Shown here piece after piece: positions 6,830-15,115 of a stretch of DNA of 29,339 nt (position 1 is the stretch's first letter; each line of letters opens with the position of its first letter). Source of the stretch: Bacteroidota bacterium. Its GTDB lineage: Bacteria > Bacteroidota > Bacteroidia > Chitinophagales > LD1. The notes below the pieces were generated by a model. That model searched no databases. It saw nothing but the letters and a program-made list of their open reading frames with translations, and was not told the DNA's origin. Location: positions 1 to 29,339 of the forward strand of contig JAQBNQ010000238.1 of the NCBI GenBank assembly GCA_028288545.1. The letters are read 5' to 3'. The position numbers and the translations under genes are program-made.

Positions 6830-7843
6830 ATGAAACAGCTATCCTTAATTATCGGCCTTTCTTTTCTGGTCAATTTGCTATTCAGCCAGATACCCAACAG
6901 CGATATGGAGAACTGGGATAACCAACCGGTTTTATTGGATTGGGAAACCAATAGTCGTCCCCTAACTACTCCGCCTTATGATCCTTATGTGGTTAAAAAA
7001 GATACCGGCAAGTACTCCGGCAATTGGGCTGCCGACCTTTTTGCAAATGGCGTATTTAAGGCTTATGCTAAAACAACGTTTGCCGTTCAGCAGCACCCTA
7101 ATCACCTTTCGCTTTACTACCGCTTAACTTTTGCGCCTTGTGTAAACGATACCAATTACTTTCAAAAAGATACCGCCTCGGTTTTGGTCGAACTTTTAAA
7201 TCAAGGCGCGGTGGTTGATATGGGTTATTGGGAAAGTATTACTACCCAATTCAACTATGCTCAACTTAGTGTGCCTTTATCGCAGAATGCAACAATTTTT
7301 GACTCGTGCCGAATTACCATGATGGGTGGCGACATATCGGGTGGCTGTGGTTTTGCTGCAGCACCTACAAGATTTATTGTAGATCATCTTGAGTTAAAAT
7401 ACTCAGCCCAAAACACGTGTATAGATTCGGCCCAAATATGCGATAGTTGTCTTTGCCCGCAAGTAGTTGATCCCGTTTGTGGTTGTAATGGAGTTACCTA
7501 CACTAATTATTGCTACGCGCATAGTGCCGGTGTTACAAGTTGGGCAAGTGGCGCCTGTACGGTAACAGCAATTGAAAAAATTTCGTCTGAAGAAATGGCT
7601 TTGCAGGTTTTCCCGGTACCGGCTACAAACGTTTTGAATATTCAATACCAGCTAATTCATTCCGGCGAAGCCGAAATACGTGTCTCAAATATGTTGGGTA
7701 AAACATTTACTATTCAACGCGAATACGAAAGTGCTGGAACGCAAAAAGCTGAAATTGCGCTTGACAATTTTGCCAAAGGTGTTTACTTCATCGAATTGAA
7801 AAACGGGGAGGAAAGGGTAGTGAGAAAATTCGTGAAGGATTAA
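6830..7843 (+). CDS. Secreted T9SS protein with a Kazal-type domain
   Basis: The 337-residue product has a signal peptide (1-20, ending LLFSQ). Residues about 22-192 form a carbohydrate-binding-like/jelly-roll module common in Bacteroidota surface proteins (NSDMENWDNQ at its start). Residues about 204-243 are a Kazal-type domain with six Cys in the expected order, including DPVCGCNGVTYTNYCYA; Kazal domains inhibit serine proteases. Residues about 258-337 are a type A T9SS sorting domain (LQVFPVPATNVLNIQY and GVYFIELKNGE), which directs export through the outer membrane and cell-surface attachment. It stands alone, with a promoter element before it and a strong terminator after it. A protective inhibitor against foreign proteases is an inference. 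Confidence 0.85.
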   Translation: MKQLSLIIGLSFLVNLLFSQIPNSDMENWDNQPVLLDWETNSRPLTTPPYDPYVVKKDTGKYSGNWAADLFANGVFKAYAKTTFAVQQHPNHLSLYYRLTFAPCVNDTNYFQKDTASVLVELLNQGAVVDMGYWESITTQFNYAQLSVPLSQNATIFDSCRITMMGGDISGGCGFAAAPTRFIVDHLELKYSAQNTCIDSAQICDSCLCPQVVDPVCGCNGVTYTNYCYAHSAGVTSWASGACTVTAIEKISSEEMALQVFPVPATNVLNIQYQLIHSGEAEIRVSNMLGKTFTIQREYESAGTQKAEIALDNFAKGVYFIELKNGEERVVRKFVKD

Positions 7844-7876
7844 ATATATATAATAATTTAATTACTTATTAGAGTT

Positions 7877-7910
7877 TTGGGTTTACACCTGTAAACCCAA
7901 TTGTTTTTTT
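7877..7910 (+). terminator. Intrinsic terminator after the Kazal-domain gene
   Basis: TTGGGTTTACA (7877-7887) and TGTAAACCCAA (7890-7900) are perfect inverted repeats of 11 bases, with an effective loop of about four bases, followed by TTGTTTTTTT (7901-7910). This is a textbook Rho-independent terminator 34 bases after the stop codon. The T-run is on the + side only. Confidence 0.9.
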
Positions 7911-7939
7911 AGTTGCTTGAATTTCATGCGTGTAGATAG

Positions 7940-7977
7940 AAATGACAACCCATTCTTACATGAAAAATGACAACCCA
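7940..7977. repeat. Short direct repeat before the amidohydrolase stop codon
   Basis: The 13-mer AAATGACAACCCA occurs exactly at 7940-7952 and 7965-7977, a period of 25 bases. It ends six bases before the stop codon (7984) of the minus-strand amidohydrolase gene, like other repeats in this window. Confidence 0.7.
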
Positions 7978-7983
7978 AATACC

Positions 7984-9309
7984 TTAATTCACCCCATACT
8001 TCTTCGAAAACTTCTCATTCAATGCCTTCTGCTTGTTGTTCAGATCCACCTGGCGGCCACCGATAAAAGCATATTCGATCTTAGAGGTTTTCATATCCAA
8101 CACATCGCCTGCAGAAATTATTAAGGACGCATCCTTTCCTTTTTCCAAAGTGCCAATGCGGTCATCCACCTTTAAAATTTTTGCAGGATTGATAGTAATA
8201 GCCTCCAGTGCCTCTTCTTTTGTCAGGCCATAAGCGGCGGCCGTGCCGGCTTCAAACATTAAATTTCTTTCCTGCCAAAAAGCGCCAATGCTAATGCAAT
8301 AAAGAACGCCGGCCCTTTGTAAAATGCCGGGTGTCTTATATGGTTGCTGAATATCATCATCGTCATAGTCCGGCAAATCGTGGCACTTGCTTAGGATAAC
8401 CGGAATTTTTTTCTGCGCTAAAACATCGGCAACTCTGTACGAATCTTTTCCGCCAACAAGTACAAGATTCACTCCCAATTCTTCTGCAAAAGCTATAACG
8501 TTCAATATTTCTTTTACGTAGTTAACATTCACATACAGGTTTTTGGTTTTACTGAATAAACCGTTCATAGCTTCAAAGCGAAGATTTACTTTATCGTGTT
8601 TCCCTGCTTCGTAATAACTCTTCGCATCCTTAAAATAATCTTTCAACTCGGTCACCTGCTTATCGTAATCTTTGTTCAATTCATAACCCTGGGGTTCTGC
8701 CCACCAGCCTTTTATTTTAAACATTGATGGCCAGTTCATGGCTATACCATCTTCGCTTTTTACGGCAGCATCCTCCCAGTTCCATGCGTCTAATTGCACT
8801 ACCGCGCTGGTACCGGCAATGTACCAGCCCTGTGGAGTAACCTGGGCGTAAAGTATTCCATTACTTCTCAGTGTAGGTGTTACACGGCTATCTGTATTGT
8901 AAGAAATTATCGCTCGTGCATTCGGGTTATAAAGCCCCACTTCGTTCATATCATTAGTGGCACGTACCGCCTCAATTTCGGTTAAGCCCACAATGGTATT
9001 GGTTGCAATAACGCCGGGATAAATTTGTTTGCCGGTGCAGTCAATCACCTTACCCATTGTCTCATCCGTTTTAAAAGATGGGCTCGATTCTAACATAGTG
9101 ATCTTGCCATTCTCAAAACCAATGGTGGCATCCTGCAAAACTTTTCCATCGCCAACGTGTAGCGTTGCATGGGTCAGATATATCTTTCCCTGCTGCGCCG
9201 GTGCCGGTGCCGGAACATCGGGTGCTTGTGCCGAAGACTTTAGACAGTAGACAACAGACAACAGACAAATCGTTGCAAGTTTTGCGTTTGATATGTATTT
9301 TGTTTTCAT
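7984..9309 (-). CDS. Secreted amidohydrolase-family protein, single domain, HxH motif missing
   Basis: The product has 441 residues with a signal peptide (1-28, core coded by a heptanucleotide repeat) and a Pro/Ala-rich linker. It then carries an amidohydrolase/imidazolonepropionase-like domain: strand ATLHVGDGKVLQDATIGFENGK, and a C-terminal ALEAITINPAKILKVDD followed by GTLEKGKDASLIIS. In active members the sequence after the first sheet reads PG-x-ID-x-H-x-H; here it is YPGVIATNTIVGLTE, so the metal-binding HxH is absent. Activity is therefore doubtful, or another metal arrangement is used. It lies 82 bases downstream of a 1000-residue relative on the same strand; a paired function is likely because such tandem genes are common in Bacteroidota. 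Confidence 0.8.
   Translation of the reverse strand: MKTKYISNAKLATICLLSVVYCLKSSAQAPDVPAPAPAQQGKIYLTHATLHVGDGKVLQDATIGFENGKITMLESSPSFKTDETMGKVIDCTGKQIYPGVIATNTIVGLTEIEAVRATNDMNEVGLYNPNARAIISYNTDSRVTPTLRSNGILYAQVTPQGWYIAGTSAVVQLDAWNWEDAAVKSEDGIAMNWPSMFKIKGWWAEPQGYELNKDYDKQVTELKDYFKDAKSYYEAGKHDKVNLRFEAMNGLFSKTKNLYVNVNYVKEILNVIAFAEELGVNLVLVGGKDSYRVADVLAQKKIPVILSKCHDLPDYDDDDIQQPYKTPGILQRAGVLYCISIGAFWQERNLMFEAGTAAAYGLTKEEALEAITINPAKILKVDDRIGTLEKGKDASLIISAGDVLDMKTSKIEYAFIGGRQVDLNNKQKALNEKFSKKYGVN
9235..9269. repeat. Heptanucleotide repeat inside signal-peptide codons
   Basis: Five 7-base units starting with AGAC lie head to tail: AGACTTT, AGACAGT, AGACAAC, AGACAAC, AGACAAA. They fall in codons 14-26 of the amidohydrolase gene and code the hydrophobic core of its signal peptide. 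A similar eight-unit array lies at 25372-25427 and also opens with AGACTTT and closes with AGACAAA. Confidence 0.8.
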
Positions 9310-9354
9310 AGTTAAAACATTCCTTTTGATCTTTTAAATTTGTATTGGCAGTTC

Positions 9355-9390
9355 ATTATCACATTATCACATTCGCTAATTATCACATTG
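9355..9390. repeat. Octanucleotide repeat between the amidohydrolase genes
   Basis: Units of 8 bases follow each other: ATTATCAC (9355-9362), ATTATCAC (9363-9370), ATTCGCTA (9371-9378), ATTATCAC (9379-9386), then ATTG. The array ends two bases before the stop codon (9392) of the upstream minus-strand gene. Confidence 0.75.
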
Positions 9391-9391
9391 T

Positions 9392-12300
9392 TTACCCTTC
9401 ATCACCGCATTTTATTTCCATATTCCCTTTTGGTGTAGGGTCCTGCGTTGGGGCGCCACCTTTTTTATCATCCAGCATTTTTTGCACTAAACGGGCCCGT
9501 TCTTTGCGTATTTCTTCGCGCTTTTGTGCATCGCGGTCAACATCATAAAAAGGAATACCATCTATAAATGTCTTTTCCACCCTTGCGTAAATAGAAAGCG
9601 GGTTGTCGCTCCATACTACAATATCCGCATCCTTGCCTGCTTTAATAGAACCCATATGCGAATCAAGGTGCAGCATTTTTGCAGGGTTAAGGGTGCAAAG
9701 TTTCCAGGCTTCAATCTCACTTAATCCGCCATACTTGATTGACTTCGCAGCTTCCTGGTTAAGACGGCGGGCCATTTCAGCATCATCGCTGTTTACTGCT
9801 GTAGTTACGCCTACCTTGGTTAAAATAGCTGCGTTGTAAGGTATGGCATCAATCACTTCATATTTATAAGCCCACCAATCGGCAAAGGTTGATGCATAAC
9901 AACCATGCGCCTTCATTTTATCGGCCACCTTGTATCCCTCCAAAATGTGGGTGAAGGTGTTTACCTTAAAACCAAAAGTATCTGCTACGTGCATTAGCAT
10001 ATTTATTTCGCTTTGCACATAGCTATGGCAGGTAATAAAACGCTTCTTATTCATTATCTCCACCAAAGCATCTAATTCAAGATCGCGGCGTGGAGCAGCT
10101 TCCTTCGTTTTGCCCATTGCTTTCTCGTACTCTTTAGCTTTTGTAAAGTAATTATAATAGGTCTGTTCTACACCCATACGGGTTTGCGGATAGCGCACCA
10201 CCGATCGATCGCCCCAGTTACTTTGCTTTACGTTTTCGCCCAAGGCAAATTTGATGAAGCCATCAGCACCTTCAATTTTCATCTTCTCAGGTGCATATCC
10301 CCAACGCAACTTTACAAGCCCGCTTTGACCGCCAATAGCGTTTGCCGAACCATGTAATAATTGAGAAGCCGTAACACCACCACTTAGCTGCCTGTAAATA
10401 TTAATATCCTCCGAACTAATTACATCACCGATACGTACTTCCGCGCTGCTTGATTCGGCACCCTCATTTACACCGTTGCTTATGGCTATATGCGAGTGCT
10501 CATCAATAATTCCGCTGGTCACAAACTTATTAGTTGCGTCCACCACCTTACACTCGGCACAAGCAAGGCCTTTACCCAGCGAAGCAATTTTACCATTCCG
10601 GATAATTACATCCGTGTTGGCTAAATTACCCTCTGACTCGTTGGTCCAAACCGTTCCGTTTTTAAAAAGCACATTTTCTGCCTTTGGCAGTTCTTCATTT
10701 CCGTAGGAAATAAAAGGATAAACCACCTTGCTCAATTTAGTCAAGTCAAGTGTATCTTTTTTCGCCGGCTTCGAGGTATCCGCATCGGGGCCTTTGGTTT
10801 GGGTGGCTGTCCAGCTTATCCATTCGCCTGTGGCCAGTTGTCCTTTACCTTGCCAGCTTTTTTGAGCGTAATCAATAATACCCGTCAGCAAAATTTTATT
10901 CTGTTCTTTTTTCTTTTCGGGATTGAATGACAGTGATATGTCGTTTTCCTTAAAAACAATTTTCACCTCAGGCTTAGCCGAATCAGAGATAACAAGATTT
11001 GCTTTTGGACCTGAAACATCGCCCGCCACTTTTAACTTGTAAGAAAGATTGTTGGACAATGCCAGCGCATATTCTCCGCGAATATCCTTAGGCTCAAAGG
11101 CTTTAACCTCATAACGCTTTCCCTGAATCCAGTTTTCGTTTATCTCGCATTTATCATCGAATAAAGTTTTTGAGGTGATAAAAAAGTTGGCCAGTTTACC
11201 TGCCTCCAACGAACCGGTTTTATCAAATACATTTAGAAAGGTTGCGGGGTTAAATGTCAGTGCCTTCAAAGCAGTGGCCGAATCCAAACCATATTTTACA
11301 GCCTTGCGCAAGTTGGGCAAAAACTCATCCTTCTTTTCGAGGTCCGATGGGGTGAGGGCAAAATCAATTCCTGCCTTTGCAAGTGCTGCCGGGTTAGTTG
11401 GAGCCAGTTCCCAATTTTTCATTTCTTCTAAAGAAACCCATAACGCTTTGTACGGATCTTCAACATCATACGCCTTCGGAAAATTAAGTGTGGTGATCAG
11501 TTTTGCCTTTGTATTTTTTACTTCTTCAATGCGTTGGTACTCGGTTCCGTTTCCTTTAATAATATACTGAACGCCGAACTCATCACCCACCTTATCGGCC
11601 CTCAAAATATTTTGCCAGTCGCCGTTAGCATCAAATATTTGTGGAAGACTTTGATTGTCTAACCATGCCTGCATAGAAAGGTTAAATTCCTTTTTATCCT
11701 TTGTGTTTTTATACCACTGCGCATCATAATAAGTTTGGCGCAGTAAGGCAATAGCACCCATTAATGATTCAGGATAATCCTGGTGGCTGGTTCCCTTACT
11801 GAAAGAATAGTTTGCACTGGCTTCTGCTTTAACTACCAGGTTGTTCTCTTTGTCGTTACCCAGTGTAACTACAGCGCCGGTTCCGCGGGCAATACCATCT
11901 TTCATATGCACGAGCACCGCACCAAACCCAAGTTTGCGCAGCTCCTCTGCTTTTTTATCATCGGCAGTAAAATTCTTTATTGCGCTATAGTCGGAGTGTA
12001 TTGCCTGGTTCCATCCGTAAGCTCCCTTAACGTTCGATTCCATTTGAGGACCATCACCGCGTGGAGCTGGCTTTGCATCAGGCAATCCATAAGTGGCATA
12101 GATATCAATGAAAGAAGGGTAGATAAATTTCCCTTTCATGTCGTGCACGATCGCTCCTTTGGGTACAGCAACATTTGCTCTAACCTCAACTACTTTTCCA
12201 TCGCGGATAAGCAGAGTGGCATCCTCAATCTTTGTTTTATAATCTTTAAAAATGGTGGCGTGGGTAAATGCGTGAACCCCTTCGCGGTAATCATCCGGAC

Positions 12301-12394
12301 CATTACGGTGAAATGTTGTTTCGGGTTGGGCAAATAAAACACGCTGCAAAGCAAGCAGCGTAAACAAGGCAATAGAACGATACATTGAAGACAT
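9392..12394 (-). CDS. Secreted two-domain amidohydrolase
   Basis: The 1000-residue product has a signal peptide (about 1-23, ending LFAQ) and two amidohydrolase-fold halves. The N-terminal half (about 40-430) reads IYPSFIDIYATYG at 91-103, where an active enzyme would have HxH, so it looks inactive, but its end is typical (ALKALTFNPATFLNVFD, GSLEAGKLANFFI). A beta-rich linker follows (about 435-555). The C-terminal half (about 570-985) keeps the metal site: VTSGIIDEHSHIA at 625-637 with H633 and H635, then ITCHSYVQSE, FTHILEGYKVADK and NSDDAEMARR, and the end NPAKMLHLDSHMG. This matches COG1228-type imidazolonepropionase relatives. The substrate is unknown; a periplasmic cyclic amide or dipeptide hydrolase is an inference. 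The ATG three codons downstream is an alternative start. Confidence 0.85.
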   Translation of the reverse strand: MSSMYRSIALFTLLALQRVLFAQPETTFHRNGPDDYREGVHAFTHATIFKDYKTKIEDATLLIRDGKVVEVRANVAVPKGAIVHDMKGKFIYPSFIDIYATYGLPDAKPAPRGDGPQMESNVKGAYGWNQAIHSDYSAIKNFTADDKKAEELRKLGFGAVLVHMKDGIARGTGAVVTLGNDKENNLVVKAEASANYSFSKGTSHQDYPESLMGAIALLRQTYYDAQWYKNTKDKKEFNLSMQAWLDNQSLPQIFDANGDWQNILRADKVGDEFGVQYIIKGNGTEYQRIEEVKNTKAKLITTLNFPKAYDVEDPYKALWVSLEEMKNWELAPTNPAALAKAGIDFALTPSDLEKKDEFLPNLRKAVKYGLDSATALKALTFNPATFLNVFDKTGSLEAGKLANFFITSKTLFDDKCEINENWIQGKRYEVKAFEPKDIRGEYALALSNNLSYKLKVAGDVSGPKANLVISDSAKPEVKIVFKENDISLSFNPEKKKEQNKILLTGIIDYAQKSWQGKGQLATGEWISWTATQTKGPDADTSKPAKKDTLDLTKLSKVVYPFISYGNEELPKAENVLFKNGTVWTNESEGNLANTDVIIRNGKIASLGKGLACAECKVVDATNKFVTSGIIDEHSHIAISNGVNEGAESSSAEVRIGDVISSEDINIYRQLSGGVTASQLLHGSANAIGGQSGLVKLRWGYAPEKMKIEGADGFIKFALGENVKQSNWGDRSVVRYPQTRMGVEQTYYNYFTKAKEYEKAMGKTKEAAPRRDLELDALVEIMNKKRFITCHSYVQSEINMLMHVADTFGFKVNTFTHILEGYKVADKMKAHGCYASTFADWWAYKYEVIDAIPYNAAILTKVGVTTAVNSDDAEMARRLNQEAAKSIKYGGLSEIEAWKLCTLNPAKMLHLDSHMGSIKAGKDADIVVWSDNPLSIYARVEKTFIDGIPFYDVDRDAQKREEIRKERARLVQKMLDDKKGGAPTQDPTPKGNMEIKCGDEG

Positions 12395-12588
12395 GAAAGT
12401 GGATTTTTTGGAAGCGCCAAATTAGAATAATTTTAAAGCGAAGACCTCAATCTGCTTCTATATTTGGCTTATGGTCTGATTTCGCAGATATTGAAAATAA
12501 GAGTAAAGATTTAATCGCCTGATAATCAGCATTTTGAGTTTAGGTTAAAGCGATGTTAAAACGGCCGGGTTTGGCTGATTTGCAAGTC

Positions 12589-13680
12589 TTATTCCCACCT
12601 TTTAAAATAAGCCTCCACGTCCCAATTCAAATCCTCATCGCTTGGTTGATATTGGATAAAATCCTTGTCCATTTTGTCGGTGCGCAAATACGGTCGGCCA
12701 TTTTTGTAAGTAACTTCAAACCTGCTTTCGCCTTTGCTAATTTCTTTCAGAACAATATCCGGATAGGCGCCGAATTTATTCGCATCGTATTTCCCCAGAC
12801 GGGCCGTAAACTGTCGTAAAAATCTAAACTTTATTGATTGCCCCTCTTCAGTCCCTAATACTTCTTTTGCAAAAAGTTTTTTAACTTTTTCAAAATTGCC
12901 AATCTCTTCCGGTACGGGCAATCCCTGGTTTACATATTTATTTACGCGGCCCCGCCATTCAAAATAAAACCAACGATGTAAAAGATTGTTGGCGGATTTT
13001 AAGCCCGATAGATGAAAATAATACCGCGCCGTTTCTTTTACCTGCTTGTAGTATAGCGGCACCCTGATCGTATCAAACTGTCCATACTCCTTATAAATAA
13101 TATCGCGGCCAAAGCGTACCAGTATTGGCTCTCCCGGATCAACGACTTGTTCCTGTTGCGAATAGGTATGATGCAAATCCCCCAATAAATTTGTCCGGGG
13201 CAATTGTACCGCTTGTGGCCTTGCACTGCTCAAATACTTTTGGCGCAGTTGCTTCATATCTTCGGGCCATGAAGTTTTACAAATCATATCAGCATCCCAG
13301 CGCAGGTGCCATTCGTGCCTGGTATGTTTTAGTCCGGCCTCCCTGCAATCTCCAAGCAGCGCACCGGGCATTTCCAAAATATCAACCTCCAGTTTATTCC
13401 CGAAATCTCCCTTAAATTTTTTCATTATTGCGAGCGTTCCATCAGTAGAGCCATTGTCAATGCACACAACCTGGTCAGCAATTCCCACAAGGCTTTCAAG
13501 GCACATAGCAATAGTGTATTCTTCGTCCTTAGCGGCAACTACCGCGGTTATACCCGGCTTCAAAGGCTGGCCATCGCGGGTTACACTTATTTTGCGCTGA
13601 TTAGGTATATAATAAAACGTGTAAAGAAGCGGCGAAAGCGTTGTTCTGGCTAATTGTTTTAAACTGCTTACAAAAGCCAT
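12589..13680 (-). CDS. Glycosyltransferase family 2
   Basis: The 363-residue product carries a GT-A fold of family 2 near its N terminus: ITAVVAAKDEEYTIAMCLES (44-63), the nucleotide-binding CIDNGSTDGTLAIM (73-86) and the metal-binding DAD (129-131) in WHLRWDADMICK. The C-terminal part (about 190-363) is rich in basic and aromatic residues, with no membrane helix. Such enzymes transfer a sugar from a nucleotide donor to a glycan, lipid or protein in the cytoplasm. The donor and acceptor cannot be inferred. The gene stands alone with a 194-base gap (12395-12588) to the amidohydrolase gene, in which I see no clear element. Confidence 0.85.
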   Translation of the reverse strand: MAFVSSLKQLARTTLSPLLYTFYYIPNQRKISVTRDGQPLKPGITAVVAAKDEEYTIAMCLESLVGIADQVVCIDNGSTDGTLAIMKKFKGDFGNKLEVDILEMPGALLGDCREAGLKHTRHEWHLRWDADMICKTSWPEDMKQLRQKYLSSARPQAVQLPRTNLLGDLHHTYSQQEQVVDPGEPILVRFGRDIIYKEYGQFDTIRVPLYYKQVKETARYYFHLSGLKSANNLLHRWFYFEWRGRVNKYVNQGLPVPEEIGNFEKVKKLFAKEVLGTEEGQSIKFRFLRQFTARLGKYDANKFGAYPDIVLKEISKGESRFEVTYKNGRPYLRTDKMDKDFIQYQPSDEDLNWDVEAYFKRWE

Positions 13681-13790
13681 AATGCCGTGTAGGATAATTT
13701 TGCCGGGTTAATTTGAAATTGTAAATCCCAAACGAAAATATAATTTCTACCCTAAAACCGGGGCTTCACATTTTTGAAAACAGCAAATAT

Positions 13791-14624
13791 CTATCGTTCG
13801 TCTAAATTTGCCAGCTTAAGGCTCACGTCCCAAAGACGCTTATTATCGGCATCATTCGTTGCATTTGCTCCGGGCTTTACTACTTTTTTCTTTTCAAAAT
13901 ATTCTCCGCTAACGTTTGCAACATCCGGCGAGGTAGCCAGGTAAATGCTGGTTTCTGCGCATTTTTCGGGACTCGTCATTATTAGATTAAATAAAACCCT
14001 TGGCACAGCCGGTATATCATTCAACAAATTACTTTTTGCCAAACCGGGGTGAAGCGAGTTAACCGTAACACCGGCGCCTTTAAGCTGTTTTGCAAGCTCG
14101 CGACTAAACATTACCATGGCCAGTTTGGTGGGCCCAACAGCCTTCATAAACGAATAATTTTTGCTAGTCATTAAATCCTCAAAATCAATTTTAATGCCGC
14201 CATGTTTTGAGGCCACATTGATAATGCGCGATGGAGCACTGGCCTTCAGCGTATCAAGTAAAAGGTGGGTTAACAGAAAGTGCGACAAATAATTAGTGGC
14301 AAAGGTCTTTTCAATTCCATCCACCGTTTCCTCTCTATTACGCAAAAACACACCGGCATTGTTTATCAATACATGTAGTTGCTTAAACCTGGTCTTAAAT
14401 TCAGTCACCGCATCGCGAACCGATTTTTGCGATGCCAGGTCCATCAGCAATAGTTCAACCTTGTTGTTGCCACTGGCCTTTTTTATGTCCTCTACTGCCT
14501 GTGTTCCTTTTTCCCTGCTCCTGCAGGCAATAATAACTGTTGCGCCGGTTTTTGCAATACCAACTGCTGTTGCTTTACCTATTCCCGAATTGCCTCCGGT
14601 TATCAGCACGATTTTATTTTCCAT
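13791..14624 (-). CDS. Short-chain dehydrogenase, catalytic Tyr replaced
   Basis: The 277-residue product has the Rossmann motif TGGNSGIGKA (9-18), the structural NNAG (88-91) and RIINVASKHG (133-142, with the catalytic-type Ser139), as in retinol-dehydrogenase-like SDRs. The usual YxxxK triad segment (family form KAYGQSKLAN) reads KAVGPTKLAM (161-170): Lys167 is kept but the catalytic Tyr is Val163. Reduction or oxidation by the classical mechanism is therefore unlikely. It follows a four-helix membrane protein gene by one base (TAACATG) and is therefore in its operon, divergent from a HxlR regulator. Confidence 0.85.
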   Translation of the reverse strand: MENKIVLITGGNSGIGKATAVGIAKTGATVIIACRSREKGTQAVEDIKKASGNNKVELLLMDLASQKSVRDAVTEFKTRFKQLHVLINNAGVFLRNREETVDGIEKTFATNYLSHFLLTHLLLDTLKASAPSRIINVASKHGGIKIDFEDLMTSKNYSFMKAVGPTKLAMVMFSRELAKQLKGAGVTVNSLHPGLAKSNLLNDIPAVPRVLFNLIMTSPEKCAETSIYLATSPDVANVSGEYFEKKKVVKPGANATNDADNKRLWDVSLKLANLDER

Positions 14625-14625
14625 G

Positions 14626-15009
14626 TTATTTAAGATTTTGTACGATTTGAAAAATGTTTGGCGAAACCAGGCACAGCCTGATGCATACTATTATTAACAG
14701 GACACTTATTGCCATAGTAATAAATGATTTAAGAAATGGGAATATCATAAAACAGTACGCAAGCATTCCTACGCCTACAATAATGCCAATTACCGCTGCC
14801 GATGAAATTTTATTCAGCAGCATTACATAACACACCAGCAATATTGCTCCCGAAAGAATTAGCACATGCCCATCCATAAGCAGCCGTAATAAGTCGCGGT
14901 TGTAATTACCCTTATGATTTATCACCACAAAAATATCGTGCAATATTCCGTTGATCAAAAACCAGAGAGCTGCCCCTAATACCCAATGAACTGAAAGAAT
15001 GATTTCCAT
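14626..15009 (-). CDS. Four-helix membrane protein of unknown function
   Basis: The 127-residue product has four predicted transmembrane helices (about 4-28, 48-66, 70-91 and 94-114). The first ends near a conserved-looking LINGILHDIFVV. No catalytic motif is visible and I do not recognise a family. It is the first gene of the minus-strand pair with the SDR, one base from its start, and is expressed from a promoter that overlaps the HxlR promoter on the other strand, so both are likely under the regulator's control. Confidence 0.7.
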   Translation of the reverse strand: MEIILSVHWVLGAALWFLINGILHDIFVVINHKGNYNRDLLRLLMDGHVLILSGAILLVCYVMLLNKISSAAVIGIIVGVGMLAYCFMIFPFLKSFITMAISVLLIIVCIRLCLVSPNIFQIVQNLK

Positions 15010-15029
15010 ATGCTTTTGTCAGTTACTGT

Positions 15030-15063
15030 AAATACTATAGTTGCAAACTTAAGTATAGTATTT
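15030..15063. promoter_or_regulatory. Perfect 10-bp dyad, probable HxlR operator
   Basis: AAATACTATA (15030-15039) and TATAGTATTT (15054-15063) are perfect inverted repeats spaced by 14 bases. The dyad covers the spacer of the plus promoter and the -7 box of the minus promoter, so binding here would block both. HxlR regulators bind such dyads next to their own gene as dimers; the assignment is an inference. Confidence 0.65.
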
Positions 15064-15071
15064 TACCTTTG
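15041..15071 (+). promoter_or_regulatory. Promoter of the HxlR regulator gene
   Basis: TTG at 15041-15043 and TACCTTTG at 15064-15071 are separated by 20 bases, matching the Bacteroidota consensus TTG-N19-21-TAnnTTTG. It lies 44 bases upstream of the ATG at 15116. Confidence 0.65.
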
Positions 15072-15074
15072 CAA
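15044..15074 (-). promoter_or_regulatory. Promoter of the membrane protein-SDR operon
   Basis: On the minus strand TTG (15074-15072) is followed after 20 bases by TAAGTTTG (15051-15044), again matching TTG-N20-TAnnTTTG. It overlaps the promoter on the other strand almost completely and lies 34 bases upstream of the ATG at 15009. Confidence 0.65.
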
Positions 15075-15076
15075 TA

Positions 15077-15094
15077 ACTGTCAAACATGACAGT
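15077..15094. promoter_or_regulatory. Second dyad at the HxlR transcription start
   Basis: ACTGTCA (15077-15083) and TGACAGT (15088-15094) are perfect 7-base inverted repeats with a four-base centre, just downstream of the -7 box. This may be a second operator or a 5'-leader hairpin. Confidence 0.5.
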
Positions 15095-15115
15095 ATCAAT
15101 TTTTAACGCTTTCAG

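Noticed and set aside
11783..12337. 184-residue open frame on the + strand
   Set aside because: It lies fully antisense to the large amidohydrolase, which has clear motifs across its length.
12395..12588. Regulatory RNA in the gap before the large amidohydrolase
   Set aside because: No stable hairpin with a T-run or known riboswitch pattern could be seen.
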